A stretch of 64,000 bases of DNA, taken from the NCBI GenBank assembly GCA_033030425.1, contig JAUFSD010000016.1:558001-622000 (forward strand), written 5' to 3'. The notes beneath the pieces were generated by a model. It saw nothing but the letters and a program-made list of their open reading frames with translations. It was not told the origin of the DNA and did no database searches. Below, piece by piece: positions 37,258 to 50,173 of the stretch. Position 1 is the stretch's first letter. Each line of letters begins with the position of its first letter. The position numbers and the translations under genes are program-made. The stretch comes from Verpa conica. Its lineage: Eukaryota; Ascomycota; Pezizomycetes; Pezizales; Morchellaceae.

Positions 37258-38783
37258 CTAAACTACCTCACAGACTTTATATTCCATAATCGACTTCCCA
37301 GTAACCCAAAATACCCAAAGTGTTGGAGCAGCTAAAGCAGAAAAGAGCACTAATATAGTGAAAATGGATACAGCAGAGGTGACTGGGCTTTTAGAGCGGA
37401 TTTGGTAAAATCCCTCCAGCATATCCATAACAACCCCCCGACGATTTATTACCGAAAATGCCCCCACCATCATCGAAATAAAGTTAAACGGAACCCATAC
37501 AATAAGCCAGCCCCTTTGAGGGAAAGTACTTTGCCTTGCCCCAAAGCGACTTAGCACACCTACAATTATGAAAGGCCCAGTAATAACGACAAACGCAAGA
37601 GCCCACGCAACTGCTTGGGATAACTTCTCGTTAAAAACACGTTTCTGAGGATCCAAACACCCTAAAGTTGCATTTCTCTATAAAAAAACCGGATATCATT
37701 AGTAGGTGGCGTTCAATTTAATCTAAGGTATAATAACACGGACAGATCTTACAATCTCATAATAATCCTCGTCAAAGTATTTCCTCTTCACCCACTCCCA
37801 TAGACTTGTTACAGGTACTACTTCTGAGCCATTCTGTGCTGCTGAGCCTCTCCCAAGTGGCGCTTGTGGTAGTTCTTTGAGGCGGCCAGCTGCTCCACTG
37901 AAATGGCAACCCTGGGTTTTTGCTTCCTCCATGAGATCAGATTCTACCAAGTAAAAACACGAATACTCTGGACAACAGAAGGCCGCAACGAGATTGACGA
38001 AAGACATGAGAATATAAGGAATAACGATAAAAGAGTATGCACCAATGCCGTAATAGGTGACCTGATCCCCTCTGTTCCGGTACAGAGCTATCGAAGCATA
38101 AAAGATCTGAATAGCCGAAATTGCAGGTTTAACAAAACTATGGCTACAAGCAAGTTCAAGTTTGAACTGTTGTTGGAGGTCGTCGTTATCTCCAGGCCGG
38201 TTCGGGTCGATATTAGCTCTAAATTCCTCGACTTTGAACCTGCCAAGTGTATAGATTGCGTAATCCTCTGTCAAGTATCTTTGCCCATGAACGTTCTTCG
38301 GATTGAGGCCTCGAAAATGAGCTTTTAAGAAGAGATGGATAAATCCTAATTTTTATCGTGAGCTATATTCAAACGCGGTGGATCGGGCCCGCCAAACAAC
38401 ATACCCAAGCCGAACCTTTCCGCGGAAAGAATCTGAAGAAACTCCATTTTACCATCACGAGATCTTACCGACAGCGACCCGTCCTCCTCTACCTTCAAAT
38501 CCCAAGCCCTCCCAATAGCACAAAGAGCTCCTGCCCTTGACGCTTTTTGAAGAGGATTATCTGCTAAAATTGCACAACGTTTGATTATACTTAATGCTCG
38601 TCCGACACCGTAAAAGGGTAGAATTAACGAGAATAGTGCCATTTCTATATTATCCTTAATGGTGTTTCCAGGAGAAGATGGAACTGTGGCTGCATGAGCT
38701 ATAATGTTTGCGAGGAAAAATATCAGAACGTCGCTCCATTTTGCGTTGCGGCAGTAAACATTTTCGGTCGGATCAACAGACAT
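37258..38783 (-). CDS. Six-helix fungal membrane protein of unknown function
   Basis: Three exons: 38405-38783, 37753-38345 and 37258-37677. GT-AG introns are 59 and 75 nt, and 1392 nt encode 463 residues. I do not recognise the family. Hydrophobic segments are at about 20-35 (VLIFFLANIIAHAATV), 50-68 (ALFSLILPFYGVGRAL), 215-240 (FIVIPYILMSFVNLVAAF), 340-360 (WALAFVVITGPFIIVGVL), 370-390 (WLIVWVPFNFISMMVGAF) and 430-455 (FTILVLFSALAAPTLWVFW). The soluble part between helices 2 and 3 has FRGLNPKNVHGQRYLTEDYA and YTLGRFKVEEFR, which look like a conserved enzyme-free module. There is no cleavable signal peptide; the N-terminus is hydrophilic. A transporter, sensor or membrane scaffold are all possible. 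Reading through the first intron produces an apparent frameshift, which the splice model removes. Confidence 0.75.
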
Positions 38784-41700
38784 CGTATTAATTTAAAGAG
38801 GATATGAGTAGATAAATTAAAGCTACTAGGCAGGGTCAAAATAGCTACCGAAGCCTCTTATATCAGTTATTACAACGGGCTAGCTCTAATTATTTCCAAG
38901 GATTGAGTGGGAGCCTCGTCAGGGCTTTGCCAGTTGGCCGACTTACAGTTGGGTGTTGCCTTAAGTTTGTGACACCATCCCATGAGGCGTTTTCACTCTT
39001 CAGCTAGAACGTAACTCAATTATACACTCTCTAATATAATGGGAATATTGACCACAAAAACTTAGATCAAATTCTTACCAGTAGCATAAATAAAATATTA
39101 CTAAAGTTTACGTTATTATCCCTAGTATATATATATGTAGTATGTACAGCTTATGGTAGCATACATATATTAACTTGAGCTGTCGGTTACAAGAATTATA
39201 AAGGGTGCTGAGTGCTCATGCATGTTGCAACCACCTAGGCCTACAGTAACACCGTGACAGCGAGCATCAGCAGAAGAATGAAACCGACCCCCAGAACTAG
39301 AGGTATTCTAATGTGGCACACGTTTTCTAGATGTGAATATCCAAATCCGTAAACACCCATAATTTGACATGATGGAACCAGGTCAAAAAGATAGCCCTTT
39401 TTTTCCTTGCCTTTTTCTTGATAAGATCTACCAGATCGAGTGCTCCATATAATTCTGGCTACAAGTGCACAAAATTAAGCACTTAAGTAATCTAAGCCAG
39501 CTGTGCAATGTGGTACTGTTGGGAAAAGTGCATATACCAGGCTGCCGCTCGCAAAGGGTCCAGTCCGATTTCAAACTAGAAGACCAGCACTAACTGGTTT
39601 TCTAAAGTTCTGGCTGATTGCGCATGAAGTAGCATTGAGTGGACTTATATGCGCAGTAAAATATTTCTAGATGCGCAAACCTAGGATTCCCTCGCGTTAA
39701 AAATAATTCCCGTAAACTGTCTAGCTGTGCGCAGTAAAACATTTCTATATTCATAAACCCAGAATTCGATCCCCCCCATAGGTAAGAAACCAAAACGCCT
39801 TGAAGAAAGTGTCATGAATGAATAAACACTTGGAAAACTGTCTTAATTTAGCGAAGTGTGCCATAAAAAAAACTTCCTAGATGAAGTAAATGGTATGTGG
39901 TATTGAAATAATCTAGTCTCCCTACCAATTATCGCACCCAGCCATGCATAATTTTCTCTGGCAGTCATGCATTAGTTCCTAGGTCCAACAAATTTTAGCC
40001 CAGAGAGCCTCGTTTTTTTTCAGGGCCAAAGCATCGACCCAACCAATCGATCGCTGACAGGTACGAGCAAAGCCTCATGCGAGCTGAAGGTCTCGAACTG
40101 CAGGGGAATTCTTTCAACCCGCTCCACCTAACTAGTGTGGTCTACGGAGTGATACGTCTCGTAGGAAATCCAGTGCATCTGTGAATATAAATATTGAATT
40201 TGGGTGTGTAAATGCCACTAGTAATAAGGTGGCAACTCACCTTGACTACATATAGTACAGCTCTCGGTAGTATTATTGTGGAAATGTGGCGCGCAAGATA
40301 ATTGGTCTTCTACGTTTTTGACGAACGTTTGGACAATATCATTTGCTAGCAGCCCTGCTCGATAATCCCTGTTTCCAGAATAATTCTACCGGAGGCTGTA
40401 CGTACCCATTGTATAGGAACTATGGAAGAGGCTCTTATTTGTTAGCAATCAAGACATAACTCCCTGGCCCTCCACCTCTTAAATTATGTATATCCCCAAT
40501 CAACAAACATGCATGAGTTCACAGATTTTAGTGTAATATACCACTAATAGACCGTGGGGTTTTTACATATTTGCTTCGCCATACTATATATGTGCTGTGA
40601 AATAGGATTACCTACAAATTTATCATTCTGATTAACCTCCTAAATGCATCGGCATATATGTTAGGTTTGTCTTCTGAAACATTTAAGCTTTGCACCGTGT
40701 TGGTACATAACCACTGTCCTAAAATAAACCGGACAACCCACGCAGACATTATATAAAACTACGCCTTCAGTTAGTCCAACAGCTAAAATAATGCCGGACT
40801 CTTCTTTCTCCCAGTTTACCATACCGCCCCCATATACTTATAATTAACTCATTTATACCATACCACTCATACGTTGTCACTCGGTCTTTCCTTTAGTGTA
40901 TTTAAGAAAATCAGTCATTGCTACCTCCTAGTTTAAAACAACTATATATATAATAGTTGAAAAGTTTTCTAGAAGCTAGGCGCCCCCCCCCCCCCCCGCA
41001 CGCTATTTATATATCTGGGGAAACAGCAAGAGTACATGTTATACATACCTTCTATTAAACTAGTATGAGAACAAGATAGTTCTTGAAATATTCTGATAGA
41101 AAATAGTGAATACTAGTCATATATTCCCGTATTCTATCATAAAATAATTTACAGAAATACATGTATCTCGCACTCTACACCCCGGCACTAGTAAAAGTGT
41201 CGCGCTCCCCTGTTGTCATAGCGCCCTTCATTTCTTCTCACTCGGCCTTTGACGTCATGATCTTTTTCTAGTTACCCGGCTTTTATCCATCATTAATTTG
41301 TAACATTATTCGGATTAGAATGCGGCGAAACTATTATGTTTTTTTGTAGACTAGGAGAATAAATTCTCGTATATATGTAGAAGATAGAACCATCACAAAG
41401 TACAGGAAACCCGCACAATGTATTTCTCATATGCTTGCTAAATAGCCTAACCCTAGTTGAGGGTTGACAACGCATAATATATAGAATTTTTACGAGTATC
41501 TCTCACTATTAAAATAAATCATGTTTTAAGCAGAGGGTCCTAGCCCCCATTAATTATAAGTCCCCATAGTTAGAGTAGACAATACACAAATTATTTTAGA
41601 TAACTTCTATGCACCAGTTTAATTATATTGATAAGGGGTCGAGACAGTCGCTAGAGGGATGAATAGCGGAGTCCACTAGTATGACAGCTGCCAAACAGCG

Positions 41701-42313
41701 GAGAGCAGAAGATTATCATAAAGGATGTGGGAAATCTTGGAAAGTGATTTATAAGTGTACATGAATACAAGCTACAGCATTCTTACACAAAAAAAATCTT
41801 TTGCATTCACTTCGTTCCTTTCCTCAGTCAGGAAATCAAAAAAATAAGTTTGCGATGCGAGAACTCGTGCACATTTAAGGAAGCCCTATTTACCCCTTAC
41901 CAGCACCTGCCTGTCGTTTTCTCTTGGCAGAAGACGAGGTGGGGGTGAAAGGAAGCTTGACAAGAAGTATCAATATAAGAATAAAACGTGCATAATAGCA
42001 ACCCAAGATAACATAAGCCACACCAAAAGATTCATCATGAATACGAGAAGAAATATCCCCCTCTTACCAAGGGCAATAGTACAACACCCTTTCTTTGACA
42101 GTCTCCAAGGGGGGAGTAAAGAAAATAAAGAATACGCATAGACCAATAATACTTAGTAGAAGAAAATGAGAAAAAGAAACACGTTACAACCTATCCCAAC
42201 AAAAGAGACCACATACTAAGTTAAAAAAAAAACCCATGCCTACTCGTTCACGCCCCATTTTCAAGCCACATTTTTGCTCTAAAACGCGATATCAATAATA
42301 CTCCCCTACCATT
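38784..42313. other. 3.5-kb AT-rich gene desert
   Basis: Upstream of the unknown membrane protein and downstream of pacC. Dense stop codons in all frames mean no gene. Contents: a 78-bp-spaced duplicated motif with a 63-codon ORF (39602-39793), tRNA-like A and B boxes on minus (40089-40134), a run of about 15 C (40983-40997), and T-rich and ATAT-rich patches. The last 500 bp, before the pacC stop, are A-rich and may include its 3' untranslated region. Confidence 0.45.
39651..39747 (+). repeat. Duplicated GCGCAGTAAAAYATTTCTA motif, 78 bp apart
   Basis: Copies at 39651-39669 and 39729-39747 differ at one base. The 78-bp offset is a multiple of three. On the minus strand the copies give IEMFYCA and LEIFYCA within a 63-codon ATG ORF (39602-39793). 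Whether it is expressed is unknown. Confidence 0.55.
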
Positions 42314-44744
42314 TTAAGCAACAGCCACAGCTCTCAGCACTGGATAGAGAGCTTGCTCATCGGTTTGCTCCTCCGTTGGTTTTTCCGGGGCTCCACCACC
42401 ATCAGCACCCTCCTGATTAGGTTCTACATTGGCATCGTTGACGCCACCGTCTTGATCGGCCATGACTTGGTCCTCTCCCTCTGTGTTTTCTCTCTTCTCT
42501 TCCTCGTGCAAAAGGTTCTTGACGTATTCCCTTAGATTTGAGAGCAACTCAATATTTTTCTCCCATTCTTTTGCAGGGTCCTCAGCGATTGGAGCAGAGG
42601 CAGAAATCTCGGCTGATAAGGCGCCAAGTTCTGGGTCGATGAGGCTGTCTGATACCTCACTCTTCTTATCTGCATCAGCATTATCGTCCCTATCCATATC
42701 CACATCTTCCTGCTCGGCCGGCTTGGCTCTTTGTAATACACCAACACTGATTCTGCGTCTTTGCTCCGATTCGAAAGTGGGACCGAGAGAGGATGCAGGG
42801 GCGGTTGAGACGGGCGCCGGGTATCCTTCACTACTAGTAGGGATAGCGGGGAGGCTAGGGTACATTGAAGCCGCAGATTGTGGGGATGAGGAAGGAGGAG
42901 TCGAGTGCTGCTGGTTAGGCGAGTGAGAGGTTGTGTAATTTGATGTAGGGGGCGTCAAAGCGGACGTGCCAACCGAGCTAGTCGAAGCCGACGACTGCAT
43001 GATCGCTGTCGTGGCAGGTGTGTTATCATGTCCTGGAGTGTGGTTAGGGCTATGCTGCTGTGTCTGGGTACCATGTGGAGACGACGGCTGGTTGTTGCGA
43101 TATGTCTGGGAAAAGTGGCCTCCAGCAGGTACGCCGGCAGCTGCTGCCGCTGCAGGGCTTTCGTAGACATTGGCAGAAAGCTGGGTTAAGAAATGGTCAG
43201 CATCAATGAGGTCCTGCTTGGTACGCAGAGACGGAAGTGTGTATTGGTTTTGACCAGCAGCTGGGGCGGTAACAGTGGCGGCATGATGGCCATTAAAGTC
43301 AACAGTATCCCCAGAGGTAGCAGGGACGAATTGCTGCAAGGCAGAAAGTCTCTGGGCCATGTTGCCGTCATAGACCGGCTGGATCTTGTGCCTTTTAGCA
43401 TCTTCAAAGAATTGATCTACACCGTCAAATGCACGTTTCTTATTCTCGCTGCCAGGCTGTTGTTGATTCATTCCATCTTGTTGAGGTGCAGGCTGCGAAT
43501 TAGGATAGTAGTAAACACCATTTGGTCCGCCGTTTGGAGGAGTATAATACGCCCCAATGCCTGCCACAAAATGAGGATGGGTACCAAAACTAAGAGGTTG
43601 GATATGCATACTTCCGTAATACGCCTGAGCGGCTGTTGCTGCGAGAGCTAATATATCTATCAGCCTTCCATCTAATCCTTTCTATGACATGAAAGATCAC
43701 TCACGCTGCATACCAGCACTAGTTGTGTACGGAGAGTGGACATTATCTCCCTGTAAAGAAAGCAATGAGCTCCCACGATCATACCCGTTTGAAGCAAAAG
43801 GTGCACCCACGCGCTGATGAACGCCCGATGTGCGTCTGCCCGTGCCATCCGGCTCCGGACTGCGGAGCAGGACAGAGTCGTCCGCATGTGTCTGTGGAAC
43901 ATGGCGCCGATAAAGCGATGTCAGCGGAGAACCCGGAAAAATACGAATGTATAGACAAAAAAGGTGATGGCGGAAGCCTAGCGAAAGAGCGCCCCTACCT
44001 TCACATGCTTCTTTAAATCTTGCGGCCGCTTGAAGGCTTTACCACAGAATTCACATTTATGGGGTTTAAGAGGTACATGTACACGGATGTGCGATGTGAT
44101 GTGGTCGCGCTTGACGGTTGTGGTCCGGCAGGTGCCCCATGCGCAGGTTAAGCATAGGTTGTTCGTTGACTTACGACCGACGTGGATATCGCATAAGTGA
44201 TTCTTTGACGAGGTTGCAAGTCACGTCAGCGAGCCCCTCTCAACACGAAAAAAAAAACGCCGAGCCTCCCGAACCCCAAGACAAAAAAAACACGACACAA
44301 CACGTCTTCCTCTAAAAACATTGATGCAACTATTCTAAAAACAACATGGCGGGGTCAACATACATATAGATCCTCGGGAGAATCAAACTTTTCCTGGCAC
44401 CCGTTCCATTGGCAGCCGAGGTTTGTATCTTCCTTGGCCGGAAGAGATGGGGTAGTTGGAGCGACGGGCGCTGCCGTCGCGGGGCTCTGGGGGACCGCCA
44501 GCTTGGAAGAACCTGGGGAAGCTTGCTGCTGTTGCTGTTGCTGCTGCTGCTGCTGTGAAGGAGCAGAAGTTACTGCTGCAGGCAGTTGTTGCTGCTGCTG
44601 CTGATGAGATGGAGGGAGAGTCGACACGAACTGGTCGAGGATAGAATGGATGGAATCTATGGTTGCTGCGGGGTCCCTCGATATGAAGGAACACTCAGTC
44701 GGGGGAGACTTTTTTTGTAGATCGATGAAAGTGGGGGGATGCAA
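42314..44744 (-). CDS. pacC: PacC/Rim101 ambient-pH zinc-finger transcription factor (start unresolved)
   Basis: Exons 43999-44202, 43705-43891 and 42314-43647, plus an upstream exon open from 44744 to 44364. Together they give at least 701 residues. Three C2H2 fingers are visible: CQWNGC...HLCDIH (split by an intron), [23 protein letters not shown]'s core, and [25 protein letters not shown] follows, as in Aspergillus PacC. A conserved basic block ([19 protein letters not shown]) and two YPxL motifs, YPSL and C-terminal YPVL, match the PalA-binding/protease-box arrangement of the family. PacC is cleaved at alkaline pH and then activates alkaline and represses acid genes at GCCARG sites. The 5' exon has Gln-rich tracts but no ATG in frame. 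The true start must lie in an unrecognised upstream exon. Confidence 0.93.
44522..44603 (-). repeat. Glutamine-coding triplet tracts in pacC
   Basis: On the coding strand, CAG/CAA runs encode one run of 11 Gln and one of 6, separated by a short Ala/Thr/Ser-containing spacer. They lie N-terminal to the zinc fingers. Such tracts vary in length between strains in many fungi. Confidence 0.8.
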
Positions 44745-47700
44745 TAAAACTACAAGTAGGAGAAGAAGAGGGAAGAGCAGCTGGCAATGTAATGGCGGAG
44801 GACAACTTGGTTAAGAAGGGCGGGCACTGCTCCGAACAAGCAACGGGAAGGACGATGATGATGGGGGGGGGAGATTCCAGATGAAGAAGTGTGGCGGGAT
44901 ACAGATATGCACTGGGAGGGAGGGTGGAAGTGATAGTGGACAGGTACGGAAGAGAATTCACAGCAACACTATGTAGGGGGGGACGAGGGAGTAGTAGTGG
45001 CAGAACAGACCACGCATTACCTCTTTACAAGAGAATCCGAGAGAGGGGGGATGGGTTGGGAACGTTCTTCTCTCAGTCCTGCCCCATGAGCCTTGTGTGG
45101 AAGCAGATGGCGTTGGAGATTGGGGGGGTGCCACCAGCCAAGACACTTGTCCTTGGCGTCTAGTGCTCTTCCGGCACTTTTGACCTTGGCGTCTTCCTTG
45201 GCCTTCCTTGGCCCCACTTGGCGTTCTTGGCGCCGCGCTGCCAAGCCGTACGAGGCCTCTGATTCGGCCGTCGAGTGCCCTTTCGACCACTGCTGCCGCC
45301 AAACATGCGTGAGCACTCAATTTATCCTGTCTAAATAAGGAGGCTGTGCAAGGCTATCTTTTCTTGTTCCGTTTCAGCGAAACGAGCTCAAGAGTTGGTG
45401 CGAAACTCTCCCCCATTGCGTTGCGATGTCGTAGAAGTAGATAGAAAATCGCAGCCGGAGAAGGAGAGGGTGAAAGAAGAGGAAAGAAATGCCTGCAATT
45501 CCGTCACATGTTGCTCCATAAAGGGCACCTTGGCGGGGTCGCCGATAATTAAAGGCAGGGGCTAGGGCAATAGAGCAGAAGAAAGGCAGCAAGCTCCCCA
45601 CCTCCCAAGCCGCCAAGCCAGTAGGAAAATTTTTTCTTGGCCCGTATTTCCGCTTTGGTCGAGATGCTGGTCCACGGTCGCTGACTTGACTTGACTCGCT
45701 GGGGAGATGCATTCCATTCCGCCGACTCGCGGAACTGTCAATCCGCCAGGCTCTCTCTCATCACGTCGCTTGGACTCCACAGCTCTATCGGGGGGGTCCC
45801 GTCTCCATTCTGTTGGCGCCAGATCGTATCAGCGTCGTCATCGTCATTGGCATTGGCATGGCATTATTAAAGTCTCCGCGGCTGCGCCGCTACAGGCCGA
45901 TTATTCAGGAGTAGGCTATGGTAAATGCTACAAATCTTAGTAGGCGGGCCAAGTCGGCAGATATAAAATGAGGTCCCAGGAACGAAGCCAGAGCGTAATT
46001 TCTTGGACTCAATCATGAAATATCACGATACAGTGGTTCTTGGCATGTGCTGCGGTAGGGGATGTAGACAACCCTACACGTAGTTGTTCTTATCAATCCC
46101 GCAAAATAACCTATCCTTTCGGCACATTGACGGAATTCAATCCAATTGTCCTGAAGGAACTCTGTTCTGACTAGCGCTAGCACCGTCGGTCTGAATCGTG
46201 TCACTCGGACACAATCGGGCCAGGTAACATTTCAATAATATGTACATCAAACCTACATACATCGGGTATTTTCAATCTGACCTCTATCCACATGGATGCC
46301 CTCGTCAGGGTGAACGAATCACAAACAAAAAGCACGGTTACAGACCTCGATACCACCGTTCGACTCATTCTGATGTAAACCAGTTTTTCTGCCCCCCTCG
46401 GTTGCAGGATCACCTACTAGCACATGACTCACTAAATACCAGAAAACCGCAATTACGGTAGGGTTCTTTACATCTAAGAAAGCACTATGGCTTAAACACC
46501 CGATCATGAGATATCACTATTAGACTAATTCTTGGCACCAAGGCCAGCCAGGGATTATATTCATGTTCACTTTTCCAAGACCTGCGGGTATTAGTAAGGG
46601 TACTATATTTATAATTATTCTTAGCCACATTAACTAGGATTTGAGAGATTCTGCCTTGCCAAAATTCTCTCTATCGTTTCCTTGGTATATCGTTATTTTT
46701 CTAATTTACGAAGGTCTAAGTTTCAGGGTAGGAAGTAGTAATGAAATACCCCTACACCCACTTAGTCACCTCATTATAGTTAAATATTAGGGGGAAACTT
46801 TACGAGATAAATCAGTAGATATTAGTGAATTTTGCCTATTTAGGGTAAAATTTCGAATAGTATTTGGAAGGATACAAAACCCATAATTAAAGGCTTGTAA
46901 CTGCATGCAGTTCTTAGTGTTGAAATCGCCTATATATATATACCTTAGTATCGATATCTTCATGAGTAAATACCATAAGTAATAGAATCCCTACTAGCTG
47001 CTCATAAGAGCTGATTAGTATGAGGAAGATTTTTCTCGATGCTCTACAAAAATAAACGTGTTTTAAATATAGCAAGGTTGGTAGTGTAGTGGGGGTAGGA
47101 ACGAGATCTACAATAACCCAAAGTTGTCAAATAGATCTAGATTTTTAAAAAAACTTATATACTAATATCTAACCTATTTTCTTTGTGATAACCGAAAAAT
47201 CAAGCATCCTTGAGTATTTCTACCTTCAGGGAGCAAGTATCACGTAATATCACTCGATATTGTACAAGTCCTAGTTGGAAAAAAGGTTTGAATGAATGAA
47301 TGAATTAATCATAACTACATGGGAAAAAAAGGTTTTCTTTGGTCCAAGGCTTTTCCGAATTGGGCGGGTTGACATAACAGCAATATTTATCAGGGTATGG
47401 GGTTAGGGTTATATATCACAGTGACTTATATAACTCTTCATCTCGGTTGATAATATCAAAGTCGCTGAGAAAGTCTAGAGGTCCTTCTTTGAGAATAGGA
47501 ACCTATACAACGTAGATCTATACATTAATTAAGGTAAACCAGAGCTTACCGGCTCGGCCACAGAATAACAGGTTGTCTATACACTGACTTCGTTATGCAA
47601 GATCTGCTATATTGTGTGTAGAAATCCCTCGTCTTCAAGTTCTCAGCAAGGGTTTCGTCTTAGTTTGACCTTGTCCTTCGCAGTATAACATAAATTTATG

Positions 47701-50173
47701 CTAGGAGAATCATAAGGCTAGGGTCTTTTTTTTAACTCATTAAGTGCATATACCCTTTTTGAATGAGACGGGCTAAGATATGAGGTAAGGCGTGCAAGGC
47801 TGGACATGGTGACAGTGTTTGCTTTATGGTTCCTTATTTTAATTTTAATTTCTTCGCCATTTAGGAGTTGAGTTACCGACCCGGCCTGCCTGAGTTTTTG
47901 CCTTGTTGATTCTCACCGGGCTTCATCAATCTCTCGGTTTACTAATATATATTCTCGACATCGCCAGCTCGTCAGTTAATCTGAGCCGAGGCTCTTGACT
48001 CACGAATTAACCCATTGCAAAAAAAATTCTCCTGATAAAACCAGTGGGAAGAGTTCAATACAAGTGCCTACACTGCTTACTTAGGACTAGCCGGCCAGTG
48101 TTCTTACACCCAGGCTATCTACCGTATAAACTGGTGAGACTCATAATGACGCTAAGAGGTTGAAATAAGAAGTGGCGTAGCTACTTATCTAGAAAAAGCA
48201 GTCCCTACCCCCAAGTTAGCAAAGAAAGGCGAGTGAAATCTCTTCCTTGGTGTAGCGAGTGGCAAAGATAGTGCTGCAGACCCATTCACAGTAAGATCAT
48301 CAGCCACACTTTGTTTGGACGTCTTAGCGCCATTATGAGTCTCGTTAGTTTATATGGTATTCAAGCTCCTAGGATATTACTAAGTAAATATTTATGACAG
48401 AAATTATAAATCTTTCTGTGGGAGAACGACTCGCGGGCAAGGCAACATGTCTAGGCCACGAGTACATCTCATGCACGAGTTAAATTGTCCCCGAACTAGT
48501 GTATATAGAGCCTTGCCGGTGGACTGGGGGGTCTACCTAATAACTTAACCACTATTAATACGAAATTTAAGGTAACTCGGTATATAACAGATTTCTAATT
48601 TACAAAGGCTGAGGGAAGATCACCTCACACTTAGTTTTTAGGAGCTAAGCTAAGCACAACTTCTCACTCGTACTATGTTAATGCCTCGTAAAGGAGCCTC
48701 CTTGACCATCCCTCCCAATATCTCTCCTACAGTCCTATACCCGGGGGAGGGGGGCAGGCCTTCCATGTAACTCAGACAAAAAAAGAAACCCCTGGAAACA
48801 AAGGCACCATCCTTATCTTGTTTCTGTTTCGCGTATTGCTGGGTCGATTTTAAGTCCCTTGCCAAGACTAGCACTCAAAGATCACAGAATACCAATACGT
48901 AGTAGAGCGGGTGCGTACATCAATAATTTAGTTACTTTCTAAGGAGGGCGAGTACTGGTATCTCGGACATATATATACAAGGAAAGAAGATCGTAGGGGC
49001 TATATGCGATACCGAGAGGATATACTGGTTGCAGATCTACTAGGTGTAGTCATGGACCGTCGAAAGAGTGAAAGGCACAATATTGGAATAAGGCTATTAT
49101 GATGCACATAATCTGCTAGATTCATCTAAATGCAAGGATCCCACCAATATAATCATATAATTTGTAGGGGAAACAAAAATTCTTGCATGGCCTAGAGAAC
49201 ACGAGTTGATTTCCGCTAGTGAAAGTGGAAAAGGTGATATTTAGATACTATAGAGGAAGATGTTGCATATATTGTAGTCTCTATAATTCCTCGGAGCTAT
49301 GTATGGATACATATATCTAAACAACCTTTTGCGTTGACATGCAAATATACGGTTTTTTTTTTGGTAGCCAACCGTGAGTGCAAAAAACCAGGTCGGAAAA
49401 TCATTGACCAGGCCTAAGAACTTTTCTTGTAATATAGGAAAGTTGGATAATATGACTATGAACTGCAAATACGGGTTTATTCTCAAAGAAAAAAAGGCCA
49501 TAATAATAACAAACCCAGAGGTTTCCTAGGTATTTATTCAGGGTAGAAAAGATATAGATAAAAGATACCATCGCCATGGGCCCACCACGACGGATTACCA
49601 TAACTCCAAAAAAAAAAAAACGTAACAAGACGATAAAGCAAAAAGGAAATTATAACCGCGACAGGGATATACCGATAGGTGTTATCAAGAGTAGGGAAGG
49701 ACGTCGAAACAAAGCCTTTAGGTCTATGCCAAGCAACCCCTTCCGGAAGCACGAAAACCCCCGGCCCGGAGTAAGTTCCGGAATGATAATGCATCATGCC
49801 AAGTATCGCAAGGTTCCCCACAAAAAGACGATAATGATGAACACAGAGCGCTTACGCACAGGTCCCCATTACAACAAAGTGAAATATTGCAACAATAGTC
49901 CTTAGTAGTGAAAGGTAACAGTAAAAAAAAAAAGGGGGGGGGGGACAGGCCCAGTGACAAATGCAGTGCCAAACCAACAAAACAAAAACGAAACCAAATG
50001 CTTCTCGTGAAATGTTACTTAAACACGTTTCGTAACATAGTAAATGCATAATAACCCAATAAGAAAGTTTATGCGAACCAGAACTTTTCCAACCATACTA
50101 TCAAAAAGATAATGATCTTGAGTGATGTAGTTTCAATATCACTTCCTATCTATATCATCACCACTCAACCAAT
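44745..50173. other. 5.4-kb region upstream of pacC up to the MKK1 stop
   Basis: The first 1.2 kb is GC-richer and carries the array of GCCAAG hexamers; it should include the pacC promoter, leader and missing first exon. From 46500 to 50100 the sequence is AT-rich with stop codons in all frames and no supported gene. An A12-G12-like junction (49922-49945) and a TTAGGG-like single copy near 47402 are minor features. The last 150 bp adjoin the MKK1 stop. Confidence 0.45.
45137..45245. promoter_or_regulatory. Cluster of eight PacC-consensus hexamers (GCCAAG)
   Basis: GCCAAG occurs on plus at 45137 and 45240. Its complement CTTGGC occurs at 45152, 45185, 45197, 45207, 45217 and 45226. The last five are 9-12 bp apart, close to one helical turn. 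GCCARG is the published PacC recognition core in Aspergillus. Further copies lie at 45529, 45612, 45636, 45948 and 46039. The position upstream of pacC suggests direct autoregulation; binding is not shown by sequence alone. Confidence 0.65.

Noticed and set aside
38341..38420. Apparent one-base frameshift in the 37258-38783 membrane protein gene, near an A5 run
   Set aside because: A 59-nt intron 38346-38404 with GTATGT donor and ATTAG acceptor joins the two frames and closes the whole CDS on 464 codons, so no frameshift is needed.
49576..49905. Basic 109-codon ORF next to the MKK1 3' end
   Set aside because: Starts in an A-run, Lys/Arg-rich from low-complexity DNA, with no recognisable domain.
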